A stretch of 64,000 bases of DNA from an uncultured Duncaniella sp. (lineage in GTDB: Bacteria > Bacteroidota > Bacteroidia > Bacteroidales > Muribaculaceae). The stretch's first letter is position 1, and every line of letters begins with the position of its first letter. The position numbers and the translations under genes are program-made. The notes beneath the pieces were generated by a model. It searched no databases. It worked only from the letters and a program-made list of their open reading frames with translations, and had not been told where the DNA came from. Positions 1 through 7,947 of the stretch are shown piece after piece. The stretch is taken from assembly GCA_910586305.1 (NCBI GenBank), contig CAJUGS010000004.1:1-64000 (forward strand), written 5' to 3'.

Positions 1-72
1 GTTTGTTATGCCCTATAACATTTTTTCAATTCTAATTTTAAACAGTTTCTAAGAATTGTAAACTAAAAAAAG

Positions 73-103
73 TTGCAAAAAGGCCCAATAAACACTATCT
101 TTG
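73..103 (+). promoter_or_regulatory. pyrE promoter
   Basis: A Bacteroidetes-type promoter: TATCTTTG at 96-103 fits the -7 consensus TAnnTTTG, with TTG at 73-75 as the -33 element 20 bases upstream. It lies about 40 bases before the pyrE start, so it probably drives pyrE and perhaps the next genes. The first 70 bases of the window are AT-rich and show nothing else. Confidence 0.6.
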
Positions 104-143
104 CACTTTCAAAATCAAAAGATTATAATCAATTATCGGAATC

Positions 144-791
144 ATGAAACATCTTGATCTCATCCTTGCAGAAAAGTTGTTGAAAATCAGCGCAATCAAG
201 CTCCAACCCGAAAATCCCTTCACTTGGGCGTCAGGCTGGAATTCCCCCATATATACCGATAACCGTAAGACCCTTTCCTATCCTGATGTTCGTTCATTCA
301 TCAAGGTAGAACTCAGCCGTATCATTCTCGAGAACTTCCCCGAAGCCGATGCAGTTGCCGGTGTTGCAACCGGAGCAATTGCCCAGGGCGCACTTGTATC
401 CGACACCCTCGGTCTTCCCTATGTATATGTCCGCTCGACTCCCAAAGACCACGGTCTTGAGAACCTCATAGAAGGCGACCTTCGTCCCGGCAGCAAAGTC
501 GTGGTAATCGAAGACCTCATCTCCACAGGCGGAAGCAGCCTCAAGGCTGTACAGGCCATTCGCAACGCCGGATGCGAAGTTGTGGGTATGGTAGCAATTT
601 TCTCCTACGAATTCCCCGTGGCAACCAAGGCCTTCAAGGAAGCTGATGTAAAACTCATCACCCTTTCCAACTACTCGGCCCTTATCAATGCAGCCCTTGA
701 GACAGGCTTCATTCGCGAATCGGACGTAGAGACCCTTCGCGAATGGCGTAAGGATCCCTCTATCTGGACCCCCAAGTCAATAGCCGACTAA
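144..791 (+). CDS. pyrE: Orotate phosphoribosyltransferase
   Basis: Joins orotate to PRPP to make orotidine 5'-phosphate in pyrimidine synthesis, in the cytoplasm. The 215-residue length is normal. The PRPP-binding signature VVVIEDLISTGGSS is at about residues 119-132, and the N-terminal segment with FTWASGWNSPIYTDNR is typical of PyrE. The start is set by an ATG about 40 bases after a clear promoter. It is first of a run of + strand genes and is separated from the other pyrimidine genes in the window, pyrB-pyrI at about 9.1 kb. Confidence 0.96.
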   Translation: MKHLDLILAEKLLKISAIKLQPENPFTWASGWNSPIYTDNRKTLSYPDVRSFIKVELSRIILENFPEADAVAGVATGAIAQGALVSDTLGLPYVYVRSTPKDHGLENLIEGDLRPGSKVVVIEDLISTGGSSLKAVQAIRNAGCEVVGMVAIFSYEFPVATKAFKEADVKLITLSNYSALINAALETGFIRESDVETLREWRKDPSIWTPKSIAD

Positions 792-874
792 TCGGACCAG
801 CCCGTGTCGATTCAAAGCCAGGGCAGACAACACTCAATAAAACAGAAGCAAATTCCCACTACGAACATCCCCAA

Positions 875-1294
875 ATGTCAGTATATTCCGGCAAACCAGT
901 GACGCTACAGCGTCCGATAAGCGAGATTTATGCCAAGGTGAGCGACCTCGGCCAGTATAAATCCATGGTCGAATCCATCCCCGAAGAGCACCGCGACAAG
1001 ATTGCAGGTGTTGAGTTTAGAGACGACTGCGTGAAAATGGATGCTCCGGGTGTTGGCGAACTGGCTTTCAAAATCATCGAACGAGTGCCCGAAAAAAAGG
1101 TCGTACTCAACGCCGAGGGCTGCCCTATCCCACTCAAGCTCATGCTTGACCTTGTAGCCACCGGCGACACCTCAACTTCTATAACTCCCAGAATTGACAT
1201 CCAGATACCGGCCATGCTCAAGCCTTTCATCGGCAATAAGATCCAGCAGGCAGCCGACCAGTTCGGCCAGGTATTCACCTCCCTTTTTGCATAA
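875..1294 (+). CDS. SRPBCC/START-like protein
   Basis: A 139-residue cytoplasmic protein of the SRPBCC (START/polyketide cyclase-like) fold, a helix-grip fold that binds hydrophobic ligands. The visible pattern is an N-terminal strand, a helix around YAKVSDLGQYKSMVESIP, alternating strands in the middle, and a long C-terminal helix after the IPAML segment. There is no signal peptide and no catalytic motif that I can name. It lies 83 bases after pyrE and 12 bases before the next gene, so it may share the pyrE transcript. The ligand is unknown. A long opposite-strand reading frame over this gene is a shadow. Confidence 0.75.
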   Translation: MSVYSGKPVTLQRPISEIYAKVSDLGQYKSMVESIPEEHRDKIAGVEFRDDCVKMDAPGVGELAFKIIERVPEKKVVLNAEGCPIPLKLMLDLVATGDTSTSITPRIDIQIPAMLKPFIGNKIQQAADQFGQVFTSLFA

Positions 1295-1306
1295 TTCCAC
1301 TGCGGC

Positions 1307-1807
1307 ATGGTAGCCAGATTCATCCTGCTCCTTGCCGCAGTGTTGTCATTGGCCGGATGCTCTGACCCGGTCGATGACAACCGCATCCCCTACTGCGAAG
1401 TACATCTAACCTTTCGCACCGTAGGGGAGTGGCATCTTTATGGAGTAAAAGGCGATGCCGCGGCCTACGAAAGATACGTATCAACACCATCGCTCCGGCT
1501 TCCTGCCGACTTCCCATACACAGCACTTGACCGTACAGGATATGGCGGACTTCTCATCGTGGCCGACGTGCTCGGAGAGTTGCACGTCTACGACCTCGCC
1601 TGTCCATATGAATGCTCCCCACAAGTGAGAATCGAGGTTCCTGCAGGCGAACTATACGCCCGCTGCCCGTCGTGCGGGAGCACCTACGAAGTATTTTCAA
1701 ACGGCGGGATGCCACGATCCGGCCCTGCCGCAGAAAGAGGATACGCCCTGCAACGCTACTCCATCACATCAGGAGGCGCGTTAAGCTACAAAGTCGTCAC
1801 ACGCTGA
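1307..1807 (+). CDS. Four-cysteine Rieske-like lipoprotein
   Basis: A 166-residue lipoprotein: the signal peptide ends at the lipobox LAGC with Cys18, so it is membrane-anchored outside the cytoplasm. The C-terminal half has the spacing of a Rieske-like domain, with CPYEC at residues 99-103, CPSC at 120-123, and then a glycine/proline segment (GSTYEVFSNGGMPRSGP) like the third loop of Rieske proteins. A true Rieske 2Fe-2S centre uses two Cys and two His; here all four positions are Cys, so the site may bind zinc, a different Fe-S cluster, or form disulfides. The next two genes encode thiol/disulfide proteins, which fits a redox theme. Function unknown. Confidence 0.72.
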   Translation: MVARFILLLAAVLSLAGCSDPVDDNRIPYCEVHLTFRTVGEWHLYGVKGDAAAYERYVSTPSLRLPADFPYTALDRTGYGGLLIVADVLGELHVYDLACPYECSPQVRIEVPAGELYARCPSCGSTYEVFSNGGMPRSGPAAERGYALQRYSITSGGALSYKVVTR

Positions 1808-1885
1808 CACTCTGCCCTACCCCAGAACTTTTGAATACTGACGGGTGTTTTAATCATATCTTCACCCCAAACAAATTCAAAAGTC

Positions 1886-2188
1886 ATGGATACAAAATTT
1901 TTGGAAAAGCTCCGCAGTGAAAATGGAGTGACACTTGTGGAAATGTATGCAAGCTGGTGTCCACACTGCCACAATATGGCTCCGGTTATTGATGATGTCA
2001 AGGCCCTCATGGATGGCAAGGCAAACATCTACCAATTCGACATCGACGAATACAACGACTTAGCCGAGCAACTCGGGGCCAGGTCCATCCCCTCGTTCTA
2101 TATATTCAAGGACGGCGAGCAGGTGTGGAAATACACCGGTGAAATCGACGGAAACACAATCGTCGGAAAGCTCCAGGAATACATCTGA
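1886..2188 (+). CDS. Thioredoxin-like protein with CPHC active site
   Basis: A 100-residue thioredoxin-fold protein without a signal peptide, so predicted cytoplasmic. The active site is WCPHC at residues 24-28, rather than WCGPC of normal thioredoxin; CPHC is the DsbA-type motif and usually makes the disulfide more oxidising. A conserved cis-proline is in RSIPSFYIF. The stop is 14 bases before a VKOR-type membrane protein, so the two are probably co-transcribed and may be redox partners. Electron flow and substrate are not known, and the missing signal peptide argues against a simple periplasmic DsbA role. Confidence 0.88.
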   Translation: MDTKFLEKLRSENGVTLVEMYASWCPHCHNMAPVIDDVKALMDGKANIYQFDIDEYNDLAEQLGARSIPSFYIFKDGEQVWKYTGEIDGNTIVGKLQEYI

Positions 2189-2202
2189 AAAGAAAGGCAG
2201 AA

Positions 2203-3231
2203 ATGGAAGGCACCACCATATTCTCGGATCTCCTGAAATCGCTCGGCGTACACCACACAGGAGAATACAGCGACAACCGATTTCGGGAGATGCCGTTCAA
2301 ATCATTGTTTGGCTTCTCGAGATTACTCACCGAATATGGAATAGACAACGAGGCACTCTCGCTATCAACCGCGACAAACATAGCCACAATACCCACACCT
2401 TTCATAGCCCGTAAAGCCGATGGATTTGTTATTGTCAACAACATACACACCGACAGTAAAGGAAATCCGACAAAAGTAGACTATACACTCTACCACAACA
2501 AGGCGACAACCTCATATGCATCATTTGCGTCAGATATGTCCGGAATTGTGCTTCGTGCATATCCCGATGAATCGTCTATCGAGCCAGGCTATGCCAAACA
2601 CAGGCTTCATGAGATTGCCGACCGATGCAAAGTGTGGTTGCTCGCAATCTTGATGCTATTCCTTGGCATTGCCGGATACATATATGCAGGTATCGGCAAA
2701 CACATCTCTCTGACACTGCTGCTCGCCACCGACATTGCCGGACTTTACGTCACTTTCATGCTTATGCAAAAGACACTGAGCGTAAGCAATCACACAGCCG
2801 ACAAAGTCTGCGGCATATTGCAAAACCACGGCTGTGACACCGTGCTCGCAAAGAAAGCCTCTACATTTTTCGGAATTGTCAGCTGGAGCGAAGTAGGAAT
2901 GGCCTATTTCGCAACGAGCACAGCAATCCTTTTCTGTTTCCCGCAATGCATCCATTATCTCGCCTTGATCAATGGCTGCTGCCTGCCCTTCACGCTATGG
3001 AGTATCTGGTACCAGAGATTCCGCATCCACACATGGTGCACACTCTGCGTCATCACCCAAGCACTCCTGTGGCTGCAATTCCTTTGCTTCTTCCTTGGCG
3101 ACTGGTGGACACGCATTTTTCCTCTCCGAGTCGAACTCCTGACCATGGTGACGGCCTACATCGTATTGCTTTTAGCAATCAACCGTCTCGACAACTTTAT
3201 AAAAGCACGGTCGAAAATGCCACTCAACTAA
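2203..3231 (+). CDS. C39-like/VKOR-family membrane protein
   Basis: A 342-residue protein in two parts. Residues 1 to about 130 resemble a peptidase C39 fold (LLKSLGV, MPFKSLFGFSRLLTEYGI, IPTPFIA, DGFVIV) but contain no cysteine, so the protease site is lost. Residues 140-335 form a multi-pass membrane domain of the vitamin K epoxide reductase (VKOR) family: Cys203 and Cys211 (NHGCDTVL) as loop cysteines, the conserved Ser in SWSEVG, and the active-site pair CTLC at 279-282. VKOR proteins reoxidise a thioredoxin-like partner and pass electrons to quinone, the DsbB role; the partner may be the CPHC protein just upstream. A degenerate C39 domain could bind a peptide leader, and a short peptide gene follows. 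Confidence 0.85.
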   Translation: MEGTTIFSDLLKSLGVHHTGEYSDNRFREMPFKSLFGFSRLLTEYGIDNEALSLSTATNIATIPTPFIARKADGFVIVNNIHTDSKGNPTKVDYTLYHNKATTSYASFASDMSGIVLRAYPDESSIEPGYAKHRLHEIADRCKVWLLAILMLFLGIAGYIYAGIGKHISLTLLLATDIAGLYVTFMLMQKTLSVSNHTADKVCGILQNHGCDTVLAKKASTFFGIVSWSEVGMAYFATSTAILFCFPQCIHYLALINGCCLPFTLWSIWYQRFRIHTWCTLCVITQALLWLQFLCFFLGDWWTRIFPLRVELLTMVTAYIVLLLAINRLDNFIKARSKMPLN

Positions 3232-3257
3232 TTTCGTCGCCACAAATAAAGACCGAT

Positions 3258-3419
3258 ATGCCGATAAGAATAATCAAACGCACCACAATAGATGGCGCTA
3301 CCCGACTGACTCCGTTGGAAATGAACAAAATAGCCTTTGAAACAGGCCATCACACCAATGTTGACACGCAGGACGACACGCCAGACAACAATTCAACAAC
3401 AAAAACCCACAAGTCATGA
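3258..3419 (+). CDS. Small 53-residue peptide, possibly RiPP-precursor-like
   Basis: A short frame from ATG 3258, too small for usual gene callers. Its TGA stop (3417-3419) overlaps the ATG (3416-3418) of the next gene as ATGA, which supports translation. The N-terminal half is basic with LTPLEMNKI (about residues 17-25), a leader-like pattern seen in small Bacteroidetes peptides; then FETGHHT and a hydrophilic Asp/Thr/Asn tail. There is no cysteine and no GG cleavage site, so a modified peptide product is only a possibility. It sits 26 bases after a C39-like/VKOR gene. It may instead be a leader for coupled translation. Confidence 0.5.
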   Translation: MPIRIIKRTTIDGATRLTPLEMNKIAFETGHHTNVDTQDDTPDNNSTTKTHKS

Positions 3420-3859
3420 AAAAGCTCATATTAATCCTCACCGCAGTTCTTCTGTCAGTCGGTGTGGCCTATGCCGACAAATACACGCTAAAGCGGGAAA
3501 ACCTCCCACAGCAGGCAAGGGAAATGCTCGACGAGTACTTTCCAAAAGCAAAAGTGGCAATGATAAAAGTAGACAAACATCTCCTTAAGAAAACCGACTA
3601 CGATGTAAAGCTCGTCAATGGCACCAAAATAAAATTCAACAACGCCGGACGATGGACAAGCATTGACTGCCGCGACCGCGCCGTCCCCGACGCAATCATA
3701 CCAAGGGCAATCAGAGAATACGTGACAAAAAACTTCGAAGGAGTTAAAATCACCGAAATAGAACGCAAACTCAAAGGCTTCGAAATCGAACTTGACAACG
3801 GTCTTGAACTCACCTTCGACACATTCGGCAACTTCAAGAGCATGAATATGGACAAATAA
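3416..3859 (+). CDS. PepSY-like periplasmic protein
   Basis: A 147-residue exported protein with a signal peptide ending near VAYA/DK at about residue 21. The mature part has two similar halves with the pattern helix, then VKLVNGTKIKFNNAGRWTSID and FEIELDNGLELTFDTFGNFKSMN, typical of the Bacteroidetes PepSY-like (PF11396/DUF2874) family. Such proteins are periplasmic with no known catalytic activity; a role in inhibiting or sensing has been suggested for the fold. Its start overlaps the 53-residue peptide gene by four bases, so they are translationally coupled. Specific function unknown. Confidence 0.8.
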   Translation: MKKLILILTAVLLSVGVAYADKYTLKRENLPQQAREMLDEYFPKAKVAMIKVDKHLLKKTDYDVKLVNGTKIKFNNAGRWTSIDCRDRAVPDAIIPRAIREYVTKNFEGVKITEIERKLKGFEIELDNGLELTFDTFGNFKSMNMDK

Positions 3860-3906
3860 ATCCCCATTCAGAGCAAACAAGCTCTTTCACATCCACGAAA
3901 AGAACC

Positions 3907-3957
3907 TATCTCACCCCACAACAATTTTTTATTTCATTTTTGTCGCGGGGTGAGATA
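3907..3957. repeat. Inverted repeat around the glyS -33 element
   Basis: TATCTCACCCC at 3907-3917 and GGGGTGAGATA at 3947-3957 are perfect 11-base inverted copies separated by 29 bases. The loop contains the presumed -33 element of the glyS promoter and a run of T. It could be an operator for a dimeric regulator or a terminator-like hairpin for the upstream genes; the long loop makes the latter weak. Confidence 0.55.
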
Positions 3958-3972
3958 TTTTTGTTAACTTTG
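3939..3972 (+). promoter_or_regulatory. glyS promoter
   Basis: TAACTTTG at 3965-3972 matches the Bacteroidetes -7 consensus, with TTTG at 3939-3942 as the -33 element (22-base spacing). It is about 70 bases before the glyS start, leaving a 5' leader of some 65 bases. Confidence 0.65.
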
Positions 3973-4045
3973 CAAACTGATAGAGAAACACTCTGTCATA
4001 ATAACAAGGTAAATCAGACAATTCTTTTCCCATAAATCCACACCT

Positions 4046-5590
4046 ATGGCAAATCAGGAAGATGTTTTCAAGAAGATTGTAAGCCACGCCAAAGAGTATG
4101 GCTTCGTGTTTCAGTCCAGCGAAATCTATGACGGTCTTTCAGCTGTCTACGACTACGGCCAGAACGGCGTAGAGCTCAAAAACAACATCAAACGTTATTG
4201 GTGGGACTCCATGACTCTTCTTCATGAGAACATCGTCGGCATCGACTCCGCCATTTTCATGCACCCCACCATCTGGAAAGCTTCCGGCCATGTCGATGCG
4301 TTCAACGACCCGTTGATTGACAACAAAGACTCCAAAAAGCGCTATCGTGCCGACGTACTCATCGAGGACCATCTCGCCAAAATGGATGAGAAAATGGACA
4401 AGGAAGTAGCCAAGGCTGCCAAGCGTTTTGGAGAAAGCTTCGACGAGGCAATGTTCCGCCAAACCAATCCCCGTGTACTCGACATCGCATCCAAGCGCGA
4501 CGCACTCCACGAGCGTTTTGCTAACGCAATGAACGACGGCAACCTCGAAGAGCTTCGCCAGATTATTGTGGACGAAGAAATTGTATGCCCCATTTCAGGG
4601 ACAAAGAACTGGACAGAAGTGCGTCAGTTCAACCTCATGTTCAAGACCGAGATGGGTTCCACCGCCGATGGAGCCATGACCGTATACCTGCGTCCCGAGA
4701 CAGCCCAGGGTATCTTTGTAAACTACCTCAATGTGCAGAAGACCGGACGTATGCGCATCCCGTTCGGTATCGCCCAGATTGGCAAAGCGTTCCGCAATGA
4801 AATCGTGGCTCGCCAGTTCATCTTCCGCATGAGAGAGTTCGAACAGATGGAGATGCAGTTCTTTGTACGCCCCGGCTCTGAGATGGAGTGGTTCAACAAC
4901 TGGAAGGAATTCCGTCTACGCTGGCACAAGGCCCTCGGTCTCGGCGACGAAAAATACCGCTATCACGACCACGAGAAGCTGGCTCACTATGCCAACGCAG
5001 CCACCGACATCGAGTTCCAGATGCCGTTTGGATTCAAGGAAGTGGAAGGAATCCATTCAAGAACAAACTTCGACCTCTCTCAGCACGAAAAGTTCTCAGG
5101 CAAAAAGATACAGTACTTCGACCCTGAAATCAACGAAAGCTACACCCCCTACGTCATCGAGACCTCAATCGGTGTTGACCGTATGGTACTTAGCGTGCTG
5201 TGCTCAAGCTATGAGGAACAGGCCCTTGAGGGCGGTGACAAGCGCGTTGTGCTCCACCTTCCCGCTCCTCTCGCACCTGTAAAGTGTGCCGTACTACCTC
5301 TCGTGAAAAAAGACGGACTGCCCGAAAAGGCCCGCGAAATCGTCAACGACCTGAAGTTCGACTTCGCCACACACTATGAAGAAAAGGACACTATCGGCAA
5401 ACGTTACCGTCGCCAGGATGCCATCGGCACACCTTTTTGTATCACCGTCGACCACCAGACACTGGAGGATAACACAGTCACCTTGCGTGAACGTGATTCC
5501 ATGGAACAAACACGCGTGAATGTCGCTGACCTTCATTCTATAATCCACTCAAAAGTTTCTATAAACTCCCTTCTCCGCAAACTCGGCTAA
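4046..5590 (+). CDS. glyS: Glycyl-tRNA synthetase (alpha2 type)
   Basis: Charges tRNA-Gly with glycine in the cytoplasm. The 514-residue single-chain form is the dimeric class II type used by Bacteroidetes, not the alpha/beta tetramer of Escherichia coli. Visible motifs: an N-terminal catalytic segment with SAVYDYGQNGVELKNNIKRYWW, motif 2 around FRNEIVARQFIFRMREFEQMEMQFF, and motif 3 near SIGVDRMVLSVL; the anticodon-binding domain fills the last 120 residues (KRYRRQDAIGTPFCITVD). It has its own promoter and lies 28 bases upstream of lemA. A perfect inverted repeat flanks its -33 box. Confidence 0.95.
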   Translation: MANQEDVFKKIVSHAKEYGFVFQSSEIYDGLSAVYDYGQNGVELKNNIKRYWWDSMTLLHENIVGIDSAIFMHPTIWKASGHVDAFNDPLIDNKDSKKRYRADVLIEDHLAKMDEKMDKEVAKAAKRFGESFDEAMFRQTNPRVLDIASKRDALHERFANAMNDGNLEELRQIIVDEEIVCPISGTKNWTEVRQFNLMFKTEMGSTADGAMTVYLRPETAQGIFVNYLNVQKTGRMRIPFGIAQIGKAFRNEIVARQFIFRMREFEQMEMQFFVRPGSEMEWFNNWKEFRLRWHKALGLGDEKYRYHDHEKLAHYANAATDIEFQMPFGFKEVEGIHSRTNFDLSQHEKFSGKKIQYFDPEINESYTPYVIETSIGVDRMVLSVLCSSYEEQALEGGDKRVVLHLPAPLAPVKCAVLPLVKKDGLPEKAREIVNDLKFDFATHYEEKDTIGKRYRRQDAIGTPFCITVDHQTLEDNTVTLRERDSMEQTRVNVADLHSIIHSKVSINSLLRKLG

Positions 5591-5618
5591 GGGTACAATA
5601 AACTCTCCGACTCAACTT

Positions 5619-6197
5619 ATGAAATACTTCAAGATTATCATTCTGTTGGCCGCCATGCTGCCGGCTCTCAGTTCCTGCAACTACAACTCTCTTGTCGAGC
5701 AGAAACAGGGCGTGGAACAGCAGTGGGCAGAGGTACAGAACCAATATCAGAGACGTTCCGACCTTATCCCTAATCTGGTCAACACCGTCAAAGGATATGC
5801 CACTCACGAAAGCTCCACACTTGAAAATGTGACCAAAGCACGTGCCGCAGCCACATCAATCAACATTGACCCCGCAAATCTTGACGAGGAAACAATGGCA
5901 AAATTCCAGGCTGCTCAGAACGAACTTACAGGTGCCCTCAAGTCGCTCCTCGCCGTCACAGAAGCATACCCCGACCTTAAGGCCAACGAAAACTTCCGTG
6001 ACCTCCAGGTGCAACTCGAAGGAACCGAGAACCGTATAGCCACCGCGCGCGGACGCTACACCGAGGCCGTGGCCGGTTACAACACAGCCATCAAGAAATT
6101 CCCCACCGTCATTTATGCCGGATGGTTCGGATTCACACCTCAGCCACAGTTCAAGGCCGACGACTCCGCACAACGCGCTCCCGAAGTCAAGTTCTAA
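5619..6197 (+). CDS. lemA: LemA family lipoprotein
   Basis: A 192-residue protein with a lipobox (LSSC, Cys20), so lipid-anchored; E. coli-type LemA is membrane-linked with a coiled-coil body. The signature NSLVEQKQGVEQQWAEVQNQYQRRSDLIPNLVNTVKGYA is followed by helical segments and the hallmark NTAIKKFPTVIYAGWFGF near residues 150-167. Function is poorly known; family members often sit beside TPM-domain membrane proteins, and none is here. The next gene is an FKBP lipoprotein 10 bases away, suggesting a small envelope cluster with glyS. Confidence 0.9.
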   Translation: MKYFKIIILLAAMLPALSSCNYNSLVEQKQGVEQQWAEVQNQYQRRSDLIPNLVNTVKGYATHESSTLENVTKARAAATSINIDPANLDEETMAKFQAAQNELTGALKSLLAVTEAYPDLKANENFRDLQVQLEGTENRIATARGRYTEAVAGYNTAIKKFPTVIYAGWFGFTPQPQFKADDSAQRAPEVKF

Positions 6198-6207
6198 CCA
6201 CTGAGAA

Positions 6208-6771
6208 ATGAACAATCTACAGAAACTATTCATATCGCTTCCTCTTGCAGCCCTCGGCATTATGGCCGGGAGCTGCAACAAGGATGACGACAATTGGGAT
6301 ACATATGAGGAGTGGCGCGACACCAACTCCGCATACTACGACGAGCAGAAATACACACTTACAGCTGAAGGCACTCCATTCTACGAGACACTCACCCCTG
6401 TGTGGAACAGTTCAGCCGAGATTCTGGTACGTTATCTCAACGACCGAAAACTCACTGAAGGCAACCTCTCGCCACTTCTCACATCGACAGTAGATGTGAA
6501 ATACATCGGCCGCCTATACAACGGTGTAGCCTTTGATTCGTCCTATCTGCAAACAGCCAACGGAGACAGCATATTCCGCACCCGTCCCAACGAACTCATC
6601 CAAGGCTGGACCATTGCCCTCCTCAATATGAGAGTGGGCGACAGCGTCCGCATCGTCGTGCCATACACACTTGGATATGGCAACTCATCCCAGGGAGTCA
6701 TCCCCCCCTACTCCACCCTTGTATTCGACATGAAACTCGTAGACATACCCTACTACGAGCTCAAGCCCTAA
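6208..6771 (+). CDS. FKBP-type peptidyl-prolyl isomerase lipoprotein
   Basis: A 187-residue lipoprotein (lipobox MAGSC, Cys23) whose C-terminal half is an FKBP domain, about residues 85-180: VKYIGRLYNGVAFDSSY, LIQGWTIALLNMRVGDSVRIVVPYTLGYGN, IPPYSTLVFDMKLVDI. FKBPs catalyse cis-trans isomerisation at proline and help fold exported proteins. The segment before the domain is acidic and contains repeated Trp/Tyr residues. It lies 10 bases after lemA and 10 before tgt, so it is likely in the same transcript. Confidence 0.92.
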   Translation: MNNLQKLFISLPLAALGIMAGSCNKDDDNWDTYEEWRDTNSAYYDEQKYTLTAEGTPFYETLTPVWNSSAEILVRYLNDRKLTEGNLSPLLTSTVDVKYIGRLYNGVAFDSSYLQTANGDSIFRTRPNELIQGWTIALLNMRVGDSVRIVVPYTLGYGNSSQGVIPPYSTLVFDMKLVDIPYYELKP

Positions 6772-6781
6772 GTTGCAAGCA

Positions 6782-7912
6782 ATGGATTTCCAACTCTTAG
6801 CCACCGCCGAGGGAAGCAATGCCCGCGCCGGACTCATCACGACCGACCATGGCGTAATCGAAACACCCATATTCATGCCGGTCGGCACTCTTGGAAGCGT
6901 CAAAGCCGTTCACCAACGCGAATTGCGTGACGATGTGAAGGCTCAGATCATACTCGGCAATACCTACCATCTATATTTACGTCCGGGAATAGAAATTCTC
7001 GAGAAAGCCGGTGGACTGCATAAATTCAACGGTTGGGAACGCCCCATACTCACCGACAGTGGAGGTTTCCAAGTGTTTTCCCTCTCAGCCAACAGAAAAC
7101 TCACTGAAGAGGGAGCACATTTCCGTTCCCATATTGACGGTTCAAAACACCTTTTCACACCCGAGAGAGTCGTCGATATCCAGCGATCTATCGGAGCCGA
7201 CATAATGATGGCTCTTGACGAGTGTCCTCCGGGTACCGCCGATTTCGACTATGCAAAAAAATCGCTTCGCCTCACACAGAGATGGCTTGAACGAGGATGG
7301 AAACACTTCAACGAGACTGAAGGCAAATATGGTTATCGCCAGGCCTTCTTCCCCATCGTACAAGGAGTGGTGTATCCCGAACTCAGGCGCGACGCAGCCC
7401 GTCATGTGGCCGATCTCGGTGCCGAGGGAAACGCCATCGGAGGTCTCGCCGTGGGCGAACCCGTGGAGAAAATGTATGAAATGATAGAGGTGGTCAACGA
7501 GATTCTTCCAGCCGATCGCCCCAGATATCTAATGGGGGTTGGTACTCCCGCCAACATACTTGAAGCAATCGACCGCGGAGTGGACATGATGGACTGTGTA
7601 ATGCCGACACGCAACGGTAGAAACGGAATGCTTTTTACCCGCCACGGCATCATGAATATGCGCAACAAGAAATGGGCCGACGATTTTTCTCCGCTTCAGG
7701 AAGACGGCCCCGCCTACGTGGACCAAGTCTACACCAAAGCCTACCTGCGCCACCTATTCATTGCCGATGAGATTCTCGCGATGCAGATAGCCTCGATACA
7801 CAACCTTGCGTTCTATCTTTGGCTCGTCGGAGAAGCGCGCCGTCACATCCTCGCAGGCGACTTCAAGAGCTGGAAAACAGAAATGACGGAGTGTGTGACA
7901 CGCCGCCTCTGA
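6782..7912 (+). CDS. tgt: tRNA-guanine transglycosylase lacking zinc cysteines
   Basis: Exchanges guanine 34 for preQ1 in tRNAs with GUN anticodons during queuosine synthesis. Visible: the Asp of DSGGFQVFSL, the recognition segment IVQGVVYPELRRDAA and GLAVGEP, and the nucleophile Asp in MDCVMPTRNGRNGM. In family members the C-terminal zinc site is CxCxxC plus His; here the aligned segment (about residues 307-318, GPAYVDQVYTK) has no cysteine, while the later His in SIHNLAFY is kept. An in-frame TTG exists at 6773 but the ATG at 6782 fits the family start. The lptF/G gene follows after 35 bases. Confidence 0.95.
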   Translation: MDFQLLATAEGSNARAGLITTDHGVIETPIFMPVGTLGSVKAVHQRELRDDVKAQIILGNTYHLYLRPGIEILEKAGGLHKFNGWERPILTDSGGFQVFSLSANRKLTEEGAHFRSHIDGSKHLFTPERVVDIQRSIGADIMMALDECPPGTADFDYAKKSLRLTQRWLERGWKHFNETEGKYGYRQAFFPIVQGVVYPELRRDAARHVADLGAEGNAIGGLAVGEPVEKMYEMIEVVNEILPADRPRYLMGVGTPANILEAIDRGVDMMDCVMPTRNGRNGMLFTRHGIMNMRNKKWADDFSPLQEDGPAYVDQVYTKAYLRHLFIADEILAMQIASIHNLAFYLWLVGEARRHILAGDFKSWKTEMTECVTRRL

Positions 7913-7947
7913 TTCTTCCCCCCACACACATCCTCTTCCATTACCAA

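Noticed and set aside
928..1386. 152-residue minus-strand frame over the START-like gene
   Set aside because: Spans the end of one + gene and start of another, no promoter, no domain; shadow.
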